NCBI GenBank assembly: GCA_029212905.1
Contig: JARGPB010000016.1
Coordinates: forward strand, 17,334-81,333
DNA length: 64,000 bases
From: Thalassovita sp.
GTDB taxonomy: Bacteria; Pseudomonadota; Alphaproteobacteria; Rhodobacterales; Rhodobacteraceae
Reading direction: 5' to 3'
A program made the translations under genes and the position numbers. Every line of letters starts with the position of its first letter. The stretch's first letter is position 1. Below, piece by piece: positions 25,972-34,903 of this stretch. The notes below the pieces were generated by a model, which saw only the letters and a program-made list of their open reading frames with translations, was not told the origin of the DNA and ran no database searches.

Positions 25972-26475
25972 ATGACACACGCACACACTGATCGTCTCTT
26001 TGACACGCACCAATTAGAGCACTTCTTTCTTCATCTTCTGACCGCGATTGTGGTCGCATTGTTCTGCGGTCTGATCGCCTCGCCTGCCCGCGCGCGCCAC
26101 GCCCAACGACAGGTCTATGTCGTTTCGAATGATCGCGGCGGAGTCGTTTCCACGCGCCAGAACGAAATCCAAGACATCGCCGTCCATGGCCAAAAAGTCG
26201 AAATCCGCGGCGCTGTTTGCCTGTCGTCTTGCACGATGTTTCTGGGCGCGCCCGATGTCTGCGTGCACCCTCAAACCAGCTTTGGGTTCCATGGGCCCTC
26301 GGATCACGGTCGCCCTTTGAAACCCGCCCAATTCGAGTACTGGTCCCAGGTCATCGCCTCGTATTATCCGCGCAAACTGGCGCAATGGTACCTGAAAACC
26401 GGGCGGTATACGCTCCGAAAATACCACCGTCTGACCGGGGCCCAGCTGGTCGCCTACGGCATTCCGCGCTGCTAG
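25972..26475 (+). CDS. Secreted ClpP/crotonase-fold-like protein, paralog 1
   Basis: A 167-residue protein. A long N-terminal signal (hydrophobic core about residues 22-40) ends near SPARA. The mature part has KVEIRGAVCLSSCTMFLGAP, then CVHP and FGFHGP: a Ser-Ser-Cys-Thr motif at residues 85-88 and His 107, the layout of periplasmic ClpP-like proteins (COG3904-type, where an S-A-C-T motif holds the putative serine nucleophile). Start at the ATG at 25972; it aligns without gaps from residue ~75 to the paralog at 27356, sharing exactly the same residue numbers for these motifs. The upstream 230 bp after the eno terminator hold no other gene I can support. The function is unknown. Confidence 0.72.
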   Translation: MTHAHTDRLFDTHQLEHFFLHLLTAIVVALFCGLIASPARARHAQRQVYVVSNDRGGVVSTRQNEIQDIAVHGQKVEIRGAVCLSSCTMFLGAPDVCVHPQTSFGFHGPSDHGRPLKPAQFEYWSQVIASYYPRKLAQWYLKTGRYTLRKYHRLTGAQLVAYGIPRC

Positions 26476-26733
26476 GGCATTCGGGACAATCAGGACGGGA
26501 TTCGACTTTGGTCGCATCCCGTTCATTTTTCGCCGCCCATCGGCCTGCGGCATAATATCAAAATTCCCCTCACAACTTCAATACCTTAACAACTTTTCAA
26601 AAATGTCACCCCTGTTGTGGTCGTATAAACCATGGTCTCATTCGCATCCATTCCGGCCGCTCCTATGGTTTCGGCGCACACTGACGGCGCGCTGATTTTG
26701 CGCCGTCGGTTGCATGAGAAACGGGAGGAAAAC

Positions 26734-27237
26734 ATGAATCTCATCAACGCATTGGCCATCTCCATCGGAGTCCTGGCCGCCGTCGCGACCTGGCTATGTC
26801 TGGGCACACCTTATGGGCTGTCCGTCTGGGCGCTTTTTGTCGGTTGGGGTAGCTTTTATCACACCGGAGGCGGGACCGACGGTTTCGTCAAATCCGCAAT
26901 CAATCACGTCTGGGGCGCCGCTGTCGCCGCCGTCGCATTGTTCATGGTCGCCACGGTTGGCGGCTCGGTCGTTGTGACCTCGGGCATTGTCGGCCTGTCC
27001 GTCGTTGTGCTGGTGCTAGGAGCACACCTGCCCGCGCTGGCCACCATCCCCGCTGCTGTTTACGGCTATGCCTCGACGGCGGCGTTCTGTCTGCTGGCCG
27101 GCGTGGCCCTGGGCGATATCGGCGCCGTTGTCATGGCCGCTGCGATGGTCGTTGTGTCGCTGGTGCTGGGCAATGCCTTTGGCTTTGTCTCGGAAAAGCT
27201 GGCCGGCATGATGGCCGCCAGCGCCCCAGCCGAATAA
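26734..27237 (+). CDS. DUF1097 family membrane protein
   Basis: A 167-residue, very hydrophobic protein with about five membrane helices and a short polar loop (FVGWGSFYHTGGGTDGFVKS) typical of DUF1097/YcdZ-like proteins; the function of the family is not known. The ATG at 26734 has a near-perfect GGGAGGA Shine-Dalgarno sequence; the frame upstream lacks it. The gene sits between the two ClpP-like paralogs, 258 bp after the first and 118 bp before the second, all on the plus strand. Whether the three cooperate cannot be told from sequence. Confidence 0.8.
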   Translation: MNLINALAISIGVLAAVATWLCLGTPYGLSVWALFVGWGSFYHTGGGTDGFVKSAINHVWGAAVAAVALFMVATVGGSVVVTSGIVGLSVVVLVLGAHLPALATIPAAVYGYASTAAFCLLAGVALGDIGAVVMAAAMVVVSLVLGNAFGFVSEKLAGMMAASAPAE

Positions 27238-27355
27238 ACCCTATTCAGGGGGGCGGCACCGCCCCTCTGACGACCCGCACAGCGTAGAATTGTCTGGCCA
27301 GCCCCTCAAAGTTAACCCATGGTGGAAACAAGAAACACTTTCATCCGGTTGATAC

Positions 27356-27904
27356 ATGGCACGCCCGTCTACCTATGGGATTTTTTGGTCTTGGGCTTTG
27401 GCGGCTCAGGCGTTTCACCGCTCTTGGGACAGGGCGGTTTTCCGCGCGGTGCTGCCATTTTTCATGCTGCTCTCGACCGCTGTGCACGCCAACACCGTCC
27501 TGGTCATCGGGGACGATCACGGCGGCAAGGTTTCGGACCGTCAGCGCCAGATCGCCCGGATCAAGCAACAACAACAAAAGGTCGAAATCCGGGGCACGCA
27601 CTGCCTGTCGTCGTGCACCATGTTCTTGGCGCTGCCTGATGTGTGCGTGCACCCGGACACGATCTTTGGCTTTCATGGGCCCACCGATTTTGGCGCGCCT
27701 TTGTTACCGCAACAGTTCGAGCATTGGTCCCAGATCATCGCCAGCCACTATCCCCCTGCCCTGCGTCGTTGGTATCTACAGACCGCACGGCACCGGCTGA
27801 CCGGATATTACAACATGACAGGTCACCAGATTGCCGCCCATCGCATAGATCTGTGCGCAGGGCCGCAGGTTCTGCCGGCCGGTTCGGAAACCTACACCCC
27901 CTAG
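27356..27904 (+). CDS. Secreted ClpP/crotonase-fold-like protein, paralog 2
   Basis: A 182-residue protein with a long basic N-terminal region and hydrophobic core (about residues 30-45) ending AVHA, a likely signal peptide. The mature part repeats paralog 1: KVEIRGTHCLSSCTMFLALP, CVHPDTIFGFHGP, then FEHWSQIIASHYPP and a Trp-Tyr-Leu region. The putative nucleophile serine (residue 85) and His 107 match paralog 1 position for position. No good Shine-Dalgarno sequence precedes the ATG at 27356. The last ~15 residues extend beyond paralog 1. It is followed 6 bp later by a cupin gene. Confidence 0.7.
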   Translation: MARPSTYGIFWSWALAAQAFHRSWDRAVFRAVLPFFMLLSTAVHANTVLVIGDDHGGKVSDRQRQIARIKQQQQKVEIRGTHCLSSCTMFLALPDVCVHPDTIFGFHGPTDFGAPLLPQQFEHWSQIIASHYPPALRRWYLQTARHRLTGYYNMTGHQIAAHRIDLCAGPQVLPAGSETYTP

Positions 27905-27910
27905 GCCACC

Positions 27911-28342
27911 ATGACTCCTGACCAGATTATCCAGCACCTGAACCTGATCCCCCATCCCGAAGGCGGCCATTACCGTCAAACCTGGGTCGAATCCCCCACC
28001 CATGGCGACCGTCCGGCTGGTACCTGCATCTATTTCCTGCTTCAGGCCAACGAGCTCAGCCACTGGCACCGCGTCGATGCCACCGAGATCTGGCATTTCT
28101 ACGCCGGTGCGCCGCTGATCCTGTCCCTGTCGGCCAGCGACTCAGGCCCGGCAATTGCGCACCGTTTAGGCCCGGATCTGGCCGCCGGAGAGTCCCCCCA
28201 GCTGATCGTGCCCGCGGATCACTGGCAATCGGCCCGCTCGACCGGGGCCTGGACGCTGGTTGGCTGCACGGTTTCCCCCGGATTTCAGTTCCAGGGCTTC
28301 ACCCTGGCCGCTCCGGGCTTCGAAATCCCGCAATTGACGTGA
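27911..28342 (+). CDS. Cupin-fold protein, DUF985 family
   Basis: A 143-residue single-domain cupin (cupin_5/DUF985). The start LNLIPHPEGGHYRQTW, the SHWHRVDATEIWHFYAG motif with the cupin metal-site histidines and glutamate, and the late WTLVGCTVSPGFQFQGF segment are characteristic. Biochemical function is not established for the family. It begins 6 bp after the second ClpP-like gene, so the two may share a transcript. Confidence 0.88.
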   Translation: MTPDQIIQHLNLIPHPEGGHYRQTWVESPTHGDRPAGTCIYFLLQANELSHWHRVDATEIWHFYAGAPLILSLSASDSGPAIAHRLGPDLAAGESPQLIVPADHWQSARSTGAWTLVGCTVSPGFQFQGFTLAAPGFEIPQLT

Positions 28343-28396
28343 CGTTATTGCAATTTACGTAACACGAATGAAGGTAAATAGGCCTAGCGTGAACAT

Positions 28397-28444
28397 AGCC
28401 TGTCTAACAGGCTCTTAATGCCGCCACGTTGTGTTTTCGGCGGC
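28397..28444. other. Two small inverted repeats in the cupin-pgl intergenic region
   Basis: AGCCTG-TCTAA-CAGGCT (28397-28413) and GCCGCC (28420-28425) with GGCGGC (28439-28444). Neither is followed by a clean T tract. They lie between the convergent cupin and pgl genes and probably help terminate both transcripts. Confidence 0.4.
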
Positions 28445-28511
28445 AACCTCTGGCCGGACTTTTAAAGTTTTGGTGTTGCAAGTCACAACCGGCCAGGGGC
28501 ACTTTGCGTAG

Positions 28512-29183
28512 TCAAGCCGCCCAGTGCACCACCGCATTTTCCAATACCGCCGCGATCGGCGCCTGCGCGGTCGGCAGGCCCTGCGCGCGCTCCAGCGCGT
28601 CGCGTTTGTCCTGTCCCGTGATCACCACATGCAGCGACAGCGCCTCGCGCAGCACACGCGCGCTTAGCGTGACGCGGGTGTCGGGCTGGCCGTCGATCCG
28701 CATGGGCACCAGCGTTGGGGCGTCCTCGGCCAGCGCCTGGTCCAGCTTGTCAGCGCCCGGAAACAAGGACGCCGTGTGCATGTCGCCCCCCATCCCCAAC
28801 AGCCCGACCGAGATCGGCAGATAGGGGCGGATCACCTGTTCCATCTGGCCCAGCACCAGCTCGGGCTGGGCGGCGGGCGCGTACATCGGCAGCAGATGCG
28901 CCCCGGCGGCGCGCCCCACCAACAGCCGCTCGGCCAGCAGGCGCGTGTTGGACCGGGGATGGCGTTCATGCACCCAACGCTCATCGCTCAGCAACACATT
29001 GACCCGCGACCAGTCCAGATCCGCCGCACAAAGCGCATCAAAGATCGGCCCCGGCGTCGTTCCCCCCGGCACCATCAGCGTGGCGCGGTCCTCGTGTGTC
29101 AACGCGGCGACCAGCTCTCCGGCCAGGGTCGAGGCCAGGTCCATCATCATCATATCGCGGTCGGGGTATTCCAGCAGTTTCAT
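28512..29183 (-). CDS. pgl: 6-phosphogluconolactonase
   Basis: A 223-residue SugI/NagB-fold lactonase that hydrolyses 6-phosphoglucono-lactone, the product of Zwf. Motifs: MVPGGTTPGPIFDAL near the N terminus, WSRVNVLLSDERWV and a central VGLLGMGGDMHTASLFPG. The ATG at 29183 overlaps the zwf stop by 4 bp; six extra residues are possible from 29201. The zwf-pgl pair feeds the Entner-Doudoroff and pentose-phosphate routes, the usual glucose route in roseobacters. Confidence 0.95.
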   Translation of the reverse strand: MKLLEYPDRDMMMMDLASTLAGELVAALTHEDRATLMVPGGTTPGPIFDALCAADLDWSRVNVLLSDERWVHERHPRSNTRLLAERLLVGRAAGAHLLPMYAPAAQPELVLGQMEQVIRPYLPISVGLLGMGGDMHTASLFPGADKLDQALAEDAPTLVPMRIDGQPDTRVTLSARVLREALSLHVVITGQDKRDALERAQGLPTAQAPIAAVLENAVVHWAA

Positions 29184-30637
29184 ACGCGAATGTCCCGCCA
29201 TTTGCGCCCGTCCTGGTGCATCAAGGCCAGCGCCTCGTCCGGGCCCGAACTGCCGCTTTCATAGGGGATCGGCTTGTCGCCCCGCGACTCCCATCCGGCG
29301 ATGATCGGGTCGGTCCAGGCCCAGGCGGCCTCGACCTCGTCACCACGCATGAACAGGGTCTGGTTGCCCCGCACCACGTCCATGATCAACCGCTCATAGG
29401 CGTCGGGGATGTCCTCTCCATCGGGGCCCAGCGCCTCAGAGAAGGTCATGTCCAACGGCACATCCACCAGGCGCATCCCGCCCGGCCCCGGTTCCTTGAT
29501 CGTGACGTCCAGATCAATACCTTCGTTCGGTTGCAGCCGGATCGTCAGGATATTGCGGTGCCGCCCGCTGTCCTCGGTGAAAATGTTATGGGGGGCTTCC
29601 TTGAACACCACGGCGATTTCGCTGGTGCGCGCCTTCAGCCGTTTGCCCGTCCGCAAATAGATCGGTGTACCCGCCCAGCGCCAGTTGATCACATGCACCT
29701 TCAGCGCGACAAAGCTCTCGGTCAGGGATTTGGGGTTCTCGACATGCTCCAGATAGTCGGGCTTGTCCGCGTCCGCCAGGTATTGCCCCCGCACGATCTG
29801 GCTTGGCTCCATTTCCCCCAGGGCGCGGATCACCTTCAGCTTTTCGTCGCGCACGGCGTCCGGGTCGAATTTCGCCGGAGGCTCCATCGCGATCAGGCAC
29901 AGCAGTTGCATCAGGTGGTTCTGCACCATGTCCCGCATCGCGCCCGAGCGATCGTAATATTCACCCCGCCCGCCGACACCGACGGTTTCGGCCACGGTGA
30001 TCTGGATGTGATCCACGTATTGGCTGTTCCACAGCGGCTCAAACAGCATATTCCCGAACCGGATCGCCATCAGGTTCTGGACGGTTTCCTTGCCCAGATA
30101 GTGGTCGATCCGATAGATTTGGCTTTCGTCGAAATGGTCCGCCAGCGCGGCGTTCAGCACCTTGGCCGACTCCAGATCGCGCCCAAAGGGTTTTTCCACC
30201 ACGATCCGCGTGTCGCTGTCGGCCATGCCATATTGATGCAGCCGCGCCGCCAGATCCCCGAACAGGCTGGGCCCAACCGAGAAATAGAACGCCCGCACCC
30301 GACCGGGGTGCATTTTCGCGGCCAGTGTCTCCCAGCCGTCGTCGCCCCGCGCATCCAGCGTCACATAGGACAGGATTTCCTGGAATCGCTTGATCGTGCC
30401 CGGCTCACAGCCCTGATGGTCGCTGTTGAACTCGATCAAGGCCTCGGCCACAAAGGCGCGATATTCCACGTCGTCCATGTCGGCCCGCGCGGCCCCGATG
30501 ATCCGCGTTTCCTCCTCCATCTGGCCGGCACAAAAGCGCCGGAACAGGGCGGGCAGGATTTTACGCCGGGCCAGATCGCCCGTTCCGCCAAAAACCACCA
30601 GATCAAACGGATCAACAGGTATGATGCGCGATACCAT
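29180..30637 (-). CDS. zwf: Glucose-6-phosphate 1-dehydrogenase
   Basis: A 485-residue enzyme oxidising glucose 6-phosphate with NADP (or NAD). The dinucleotide-binding start LVVFGGTGDLARRKILPAL, the substrate-site motif RIDHYLGKETVQNL and TGKRL are intact. The start ATG at 30637 follows GAGGA; a longer frame to 30718 would only add low-quality residues. First gene of the zwf-pgl operon, divergent from the radical SAM gene, with 164 bp between them. Confidence 0.96.
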   Translation of the reverse strand: MVSRIIPVDPFDLVVFGGTGDLARRKILPALFRRFCAGQMEEETRIIGAARADMDDVEYRAFVAEALIEFNSDHQGCEPGTIKRFQEILSYVTLDARGDDGWETLAAKMHPGRVRAFYFSVGPSLFGDLAARLHQYGMADSDTRIVVEKPFGRDLESAKVLNAALADHFDESQIYRIDHYLGKETVQNLMAIRFGNMLFEPLWNSQYVDHIQITVAETVGVGGRGEYYDRSGAMRDMVQNHLMQLLCLIAMEPPAKFDPDAVRDEKLKVIRALGEMEPSQIVRGQYLADADKPDYLEHVENPKSLTESFVALKVHVINWRWAGTPIYLRTGKRLKARTSEIAVVFKEAPHNIFTEDSGRHRNILTIRLQPNEGIDLDVTIKEPGPGGMRLVDVPLDMTFSEALGPDGEDIPDAYERLIMDVVRGNQTLFMRGDEVEAAWAWTDPIIAGWESRGDKPIPYESGSSGPDEALALMHQDGRKWRDIRV

Positions 30638-30801
30638 CGCAAGTCCTCGCTGTTCAGAGCCCGATTTTATATCGGAGGGTCGCTCTGTCCTATGTCTAGC
30701 ACGTCCCAACGGGTTCACAATGGCGTCAGGCGCGAAAGCAGCGCTTCCTTCGCTCTGTCCGCCGCACTAGCGTGCAGAACGAACACACGAACGGGGCGGT
30801 C

Positions 30802-31755
30802 ATGAAAGATCACAGCGCAGACATCGCAAATATCGGAAAGTTTCAGGATCCGCAGGTCACTGCCGATGGGCAGACCCGTGCGACCGTTGCGCTCAGCAAT
30901 CCCGAAACGCTGTGGTTCAATACCGGCACCCTGTGCAACATCACCTGCGCGAATTGCTATATCGACAGCTCTCCGACCAATGATGCGCTGGTCTATCTGA
31001 CCCCCCCCGAGGTCGCCGACTATCTGGCGCAGGTCAAACAGCGCGCCTGGCCCCTGCGCGAGATCGGCTTTACCGGCGGCGAACCCTTCATGAATCCCCA
31101 GATCATCGACATGGCCCGCCTGTCGCTGGAGGCCGGATTCGAGGTGCTGATCCTCACCAATGCCATGCTCCCGATGATGCGCCCCACCATGCGGCAGGGC
31201 ATTACCGACCTGAACGCCGCCTTCCCCGGCAAGCTGACCCTGCGCGTGTCGCTGGATCACTGGGACGAAACCCGCCACGACGCCGAGCGCGGCACCGGAA
31301 GCTTTGCCAAATCCCTAAAAGGCATGGATTTCCTGCGGGATGCGGCCGTCCCCATGGCCGTCGCAGGCCGGGCGCTCTGGCACGAAAGCGACGCCGCCGC
31401 GCGCGACGGCTACCGCCAGCTGTTTGCGCGGCGTGGGTATCAGATTGATGCGGGCAACCCCGGTCAGACCGTGCTGTTCCCTGAAATGGACATGACCGCC
31501 GAGGTCCCCGAGATCACCACCGCCTGCTGGGGTATTCTGGATAAATCCCCCAAGGACGTGATGTGTTCCTCGTCCCGCATGGTGGTCAAACGCAAAGGCG
31601 CCGACCGCCCCACCGTTTTGGCCTGCACCCTGCTGGCCTATGACGCCCAGTTCGAACTGGGCGAAACCCTGGCCGAGGCCGAACGAGACGTCGCCCTGAA
31701 CCATCCCCATTGCGCCAAGTTCTGCGTGCTGGGCGGGGCCAGCTGTTCCGCCTGA
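30802..31755 (+). CDS. Radical SAM protein with C-terminal cysteine cluster, substrate unknown
   Basis: A 317-residue radical SAM enzyme. The 4Fe-4S/SAM motif is CNITCANC (C-x3-C-x2-C) near residue 45, followed by the IGFTGGEPFMNPQI GGE motif. The C-terminal third has further cysteines: TACWG, VMCSS, LACTLL and a final HCAKFC...GASC, a SPASM/twitch-like set that could hold an auxiliary cluster. It therefore may modify a peptide or protein. No short precursor peptide gene is visible beside it. ATG at 30802 chosen over a GTG at 30772. It is convergent with anmK, 6 bp from its end. Confidence 0.82.
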   Translation: MKDHSADIANIGKFQDPQVTADGQTRATVALSNPETLWFNTGTLCNITCANCYIDSSPTNDALVYLTPPEVADYLAQVKQRAWPLREIGFTGGEPFMNPQIIDMARLSLEAGFEVLILTNAMLPMMRPTMRQGITDLNAAFPGKLTLRVSLDHWDETRHDAERGTGSFAKSLKGMDFLRDAAVPMAVAGRALWHESDAAARDGYRQLFARRGYQIDAGNPGQTVLFPEMDMTAEVPEITTACWGILDKSPKDVMCSSSRMVVKRKGADRPTVLACTLLAYDAQFELGETLAEAERDVALNHPHCAKFCVLGGASCSA

Positions 31756-31761
31756 CGCCCG

Positions 31762-32865
31762 CTAAAGATACTCTGGCGTCGAGATTTCCCCACCACCGAC
31801 CAGCGCACGCACCCCTGTGGTGCTGGGGCACGACGTCGGCAGGCCCTGCTGAACCCGCGCCGCCAGAAACGCGAATGCCTGCGCCTCCAGCATATCGCCA
31901 TCCAGCCCGACCTCTTCGACCGGGCGCACCGGGCAATCCAGCCCCACTTGCAACATTTCCATCATCACCGGGTTATGACGCCCGCCACCTGTGACCAGCA
32001 TTTGGTGCGGCGGCGACGGGCAGTGCTCCATCGCCTGCATCACCGAGGCCGCTGCCATGCCCGTCATCGTCGCGGCCGCATCGGCGTCGTTCAGTTCCCG
32101 CACCAAATCCAGCATGTCCGCAAAGGCGTCTCGGTCCAGCGATTTGGGCGGCATCCTGCGGAAATATATATCGTCCAGGAACAGCTCCAGCGCGCCCGCG
32201 ACGACCTCTCCTTGAGCGGCCAGCGCCCCGTTGCGATCAAACGGCAGGTCGCGGCGCTCGATCATCAGATCGTTCAGCGGCGCATTCGCCGGCCCCGTAT
32301 CAAACGCCAGCAAGGCACCGGGGGCGTCGGGCGTCGGCTTGGACGGGTCCACCCATGTCAGGTTCCCCACCCCTCCGAGGTTCAGAAAACACACAGGCTC
32401 TGTCGCGCCGATCCATTTCGCGCAGGCAAAGTGGTAAAACGGCGCCAAAGGCGCGCCCTGCCCGCCCAGCCGCACATCACTGCTGCGGAAATCCCACACC
32501 ACAGGGATGCGCAGCGCTTGCGCCAGACGCGCGCCATCGCCCGCCTGATGGGTGCCGCGATTGTCCGGGTCATGCGCCAGGGTCTGGCCGTGAAACCCGA
32601 TCAGCGCCGCGCCCCCGATGCTGGCCAGCAGCTCCAGATGCGCCTCTTCAACCAGAGTGGCGGCCTCGGCCACGCCGTCCTGTCCGGGCCATTTGCCCAA
32701 CGCCCCCCGCAGCACGGCCTGCTCGTCCGGCGTATAGGCCCGATACCCGCTGTCGCCAAAATCCAGAATGCGATGCCCGTCCGTCAGGATCATCGCCGCA
32801 TCCACCCCATCCAAAGAGGTGCCCGACATCGTCCCCAAGACCCATTGTGGCTGCGTATTTTTCAT
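31762..32865 (-). CDS. anmK: Anhydro-N-acetylmuramic acid kinase
   Basis: A 367-residue sugar kinase that phosphorylates and opens 1,6-anhydroMurNAc during cell-wall recycling. The start VLGTMSGTSLDGVDAA is diagnostic, and AFDTGPANAPLNDLM and LVTGGGRHNPVMM are also present. It is divergent from tyrS, a neighbour pairing often seen in this group. The ATG follows GGGATGGGGC. Confidence 0.95.
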   Translation of the reverse strand: MKNTQPQWVLGTMSGTSLDGVDAAMILTDGHRILDFGDSGYRAYTPDEQAVLRGALGKWPGQDGVAEAATLVEEAHLELLASIGGAALIGFHGQTLAHDPDNRGTHQAGDGARLAQALRIPVVWDFRSSDVRLGGQGAPLAPFYHFACAKWIGATEPVCFLNLGGVGNLTWVDPSKPTPDAPGALLAFDTGPANAPLNDLMIERRDLPFDRNGALAAQGEVVAGALELFLDDIYFRRMPPKSLDRDAFADMLDLVRELNDADAAATMTGMAAASVMQAMEHCPSPPHQMLVTGGGRHNPVMMEMLQVGLDCPVRPVEEVGLDGDMLEAQAFAFLAARVQQGLPTSCPSTTGVRALVGGGEISTPEYL

Positions 32866-32948
32866 GCCCCATCCCTGCGGAAAACCGGTTTCGCTTATGC
32901 GTAATGCACACTATACAGTGCCGCGCAACGCTCAATAGGGACAAAACG

Positions 32949-34202
32949 ATGACCTACCACCCAAAATCGGACTTCATGACCGTCATGATGCAACGCGGAT
33001 TCATCGCGGATTGCACCGATTATCAAGGCCTGGACGAGGCATTGGTGAGTGGGGTCGTCCCGGCCTATATCGGCTTTGATGCCACGGCGAAATCGCTGCA
33101 TGTGGGCAGCCTGATCCAGATCATGATGCTGCGCTGGCTGCAAAAGACCGGCCACCAGCCGATTACCCTGATGGGCGGCGGCACCACCAAGGTGGGCGAC
33201 CCCTCGTTCCGCGCCGATGAACGCCCCCTGCTGACCCCCGATCAGATCGACGACAACATCGCCGGGATCAAACGCGTCTTTGCCAAATACCTGGACTATG
33301 ACAAACCCGGCAACCCGGCCATGATGCGCAACAACGCCGAGTGGCTGGACGGTCTGAACTACCTGGATTTCCTGCGCGACATCGGGCGGCATTTCAGCGT
33401 CAACCGGATGCTGTCCTTTGAATCCGTCAAATCGCGCCTGGACCGGGAACAATCTCTGTCCTTCCTGGAATTCAACTACATGATCCTCCAGGCCTATGAT
33501 TTCCTGGAACTGAACCGCCGCTATGGCTGCCTGCTCCAGATGGGCGGCTCGGATCAGTGGGGCAATATCGTTAACGGGATCGACCTGACCCGCCGCGTGC
33601 TGGACCATGAGATCTACGGCCTGACCTCGCCGCTGCTGACCACTTCGGACGGCAAGAAGATGGGCAAGTCCCTGAATGGCGCGATCTGGCTGAACGAGGA
33701 AATGCTCTCCCCCTACGAGTTCTGGCAGTTCTGGCGCAACACCACCGATGCCGATACCGGCCGCTTCCTCAAACTCTATACCGAGCTCCCGGTCGAGGAA
33801 TGCGATCGTCTGGGCGCCCTCGAAGGGTCTGAAATCAACGCCGCAAAGATCATCCTCGCCAACGAGGTCACCACCCTGTGCCACGGCGCCCAGGCGGCGG
33901 CCGCGGCCGAACAGACCGCCCGCGAGGTCTTCGAGAAAGGCGGCGTCGGGGATGACCTGCCCACCGTCGAAATTCCGCGCGCCGATCTGGGCGACGGTCT
34001 GTCCATCGTGCAGGCCCTGGTGCGCTCGGGTCTGTCGAAATCCGGCAAGGACGCCAAGCGTCTGATCGCCGAGGGTGGCGCCAAGATCGACGACCAGCCT
34101 CTGGCCAATGCCGGGCTGATGCTGGATGCTGATGCGCTGTCCGCGCCGGTCAAACTTTCGGCCGGCAAAAAGCGTCACGCGCTGATCAAACTGGTGGATT
34201 AA
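32949..34202 (+). CDS. tyrS: Tyrosyl-tRNA synthetase
   Basis: A 417-residue class I aminoacyl-tRNA synthetase. Catalytic motifs: HVGSL (HIGH equivalent) in ATAKSLHVGSLIQIMM, the tyrosine-binding QMGGSDQWGNIVNG and KKMGKS (KMSKS equivalent). A C-terminal S4 RNA-binding domain (about residues 350-415) is complete. The ATG at 32949 follows AGGGA; the reading frame upstream is antisense to anmK. A GC-rich stem (TCCCCCC/GGGGGGA, 34211-34228) follows. Confidence 0.97.
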   Translation: MTYHPKSDFMTVMMQRGFIADCTDYQGLDEALVSGVVPAYIGFDATAKSLHVGSLIQIMMLRWLQKTGHQPITLMGGGTTKVGDPSFRADERPLLTPDQIDDNIAGIKRVFAKYLDYDKPGNPAMMRNNAEWLDGLNYLDFLRDIGRHFSVNRMLSFESVKSRLDREQSLSFLEFNYMILQAYDFLELNRRYGCLLQMGGSDQWGNIVNGIDLTRRVLDHEIYGLTSPLLTTSDGKKMGKSLNGAIWLNEEMLSPYEFWQFWRNTTDADTGRFLKLYTELPVEECDRLGALEGSEINAAKIILANEVTTLCHGAQAAAAAEQTAREVFEKGGVGDDLPTVEIPRADLGDGLSIVQALVRSGLSKSGKDAKRLIAEGGAKIDDQPLANAGLMLDADALSAPVKLSAGKKRHALIKLVD

Positions 34203-34210
34203 GCTGCGGG

Positions 34211-34228
34211 TCCCCCCGCCTGGGGGGA
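34211..34228. terminator. GC-rich hairpin between tyrS and the Lrp gene
   Basis: TCCCCCC-GCCT-GGGGGGA, a perfect 7-bp stem 8 bases after the tyrS stop, without an adjacent T tract. It probably marks the end of the convergent tyrS and Lrp-regulator transcripts. Confidence 0.45.
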
Positions 34229-34275
34229 TCTGTCCCAAACGCTGGGGCAAATGGGGCCTTTTGTACCGAAATTTC

Positions 34276-34737
34276 TTACAGCGGCAGCGCCGTGGTTGAT
34301 TTGATTTCTTCCATCGACAGCAGCGCGGTGACGTTGTGCACCTTCACTTCCTGGATCAGGGATTGATAGAATTCGTCATAGGCCCGCGCGTTTTTGACCC
34401 GGACTTTGAGGATGTAATCAATGTCCCCCGCCAGCCGGTGCGCCTCTTGCACTTCTGCGCGATCTTGCAATGCTTTCAAGAACTTACGCTGCCATTCTGC
34501 TTCGTGCTCTGACGTGCGGATCAGCACAAAGAAACACGCATCGAACCCCAGCTTCTCCGAGTCCAGCACGACGGTCTGCGGCCCCATCACGCCGGCCTCG
34601 CGCATTTTGCGGATTCGGTTCCAGACAGGTGTCTTCGACGACCCCACCTTCCGCGCAATTTCATCCAACGACTGCCCCGCATCGCGTTGCAGCTCCACGA
34701 GGATTTTTCTATCCGTATCGTCCAACCGAACCGACAT
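34276..34737 (-). CDS. Lrp/AsnC-family transcriptional regulator
   Basis: A 153-residue regulator. The N-terminal helix-turn-helix runs LDDTDRKILVELQRD to VGSSKTPVWNRIRKM. The C-terminal RAM ligand-binding domain includes EVQEAHRLAGDIDYILKVRV with the usual G-x-x-D-Y. It is divergent from the DUF2849-cysI-cysH-DUF934 operon (166 bp between starts), which suggests it controls that operon, perhaps in response to a sulfur amino acid; this is an inference from position. The ATG follows GAGGGAAG. Confidence 0.9.
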   Translation of the reverse strand: MSVRLDDTDRKILVELQRDAGQSLDEIARKVGSSKTPVWNRIRKMREAGVMGPQTVVLDSEKLGFDACFFVLIRTSEHEAEWQRKFLKALQDRAEVQEAHRLAGDIDYILKVRVKNARAYDEFYQSLIQEVKVHNVTALLSMEEIKSTTALPL

Positions 34738-34903
34738 TTTCTTCTTCCCTCATAATTTGGAACATTTCATTCAGCAGAGACCAGTCAGACCGACAATGTT
34801 CTTATTTGTTCCGACATATGGCGCAATGGGGGGAATATTTTCTATATTAGACCTTAAGTCAACCAAGCATTCGAAACGTTTTCCCAAGCAGAAGGACCTC
34901 CCG

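Noticed and set aside
29096..30805. 569-codon plus-strand frame opposite zwf and pgl
   Set aside because: Shadow of two well-recognised minus-strand genes.
32895..34250. 451-codon minus-strand frame opposite tyrS
   Set aside because: TyrS motifs are intact on the plus strand; the antisense translation is Gln/Gly/His-rich noise.
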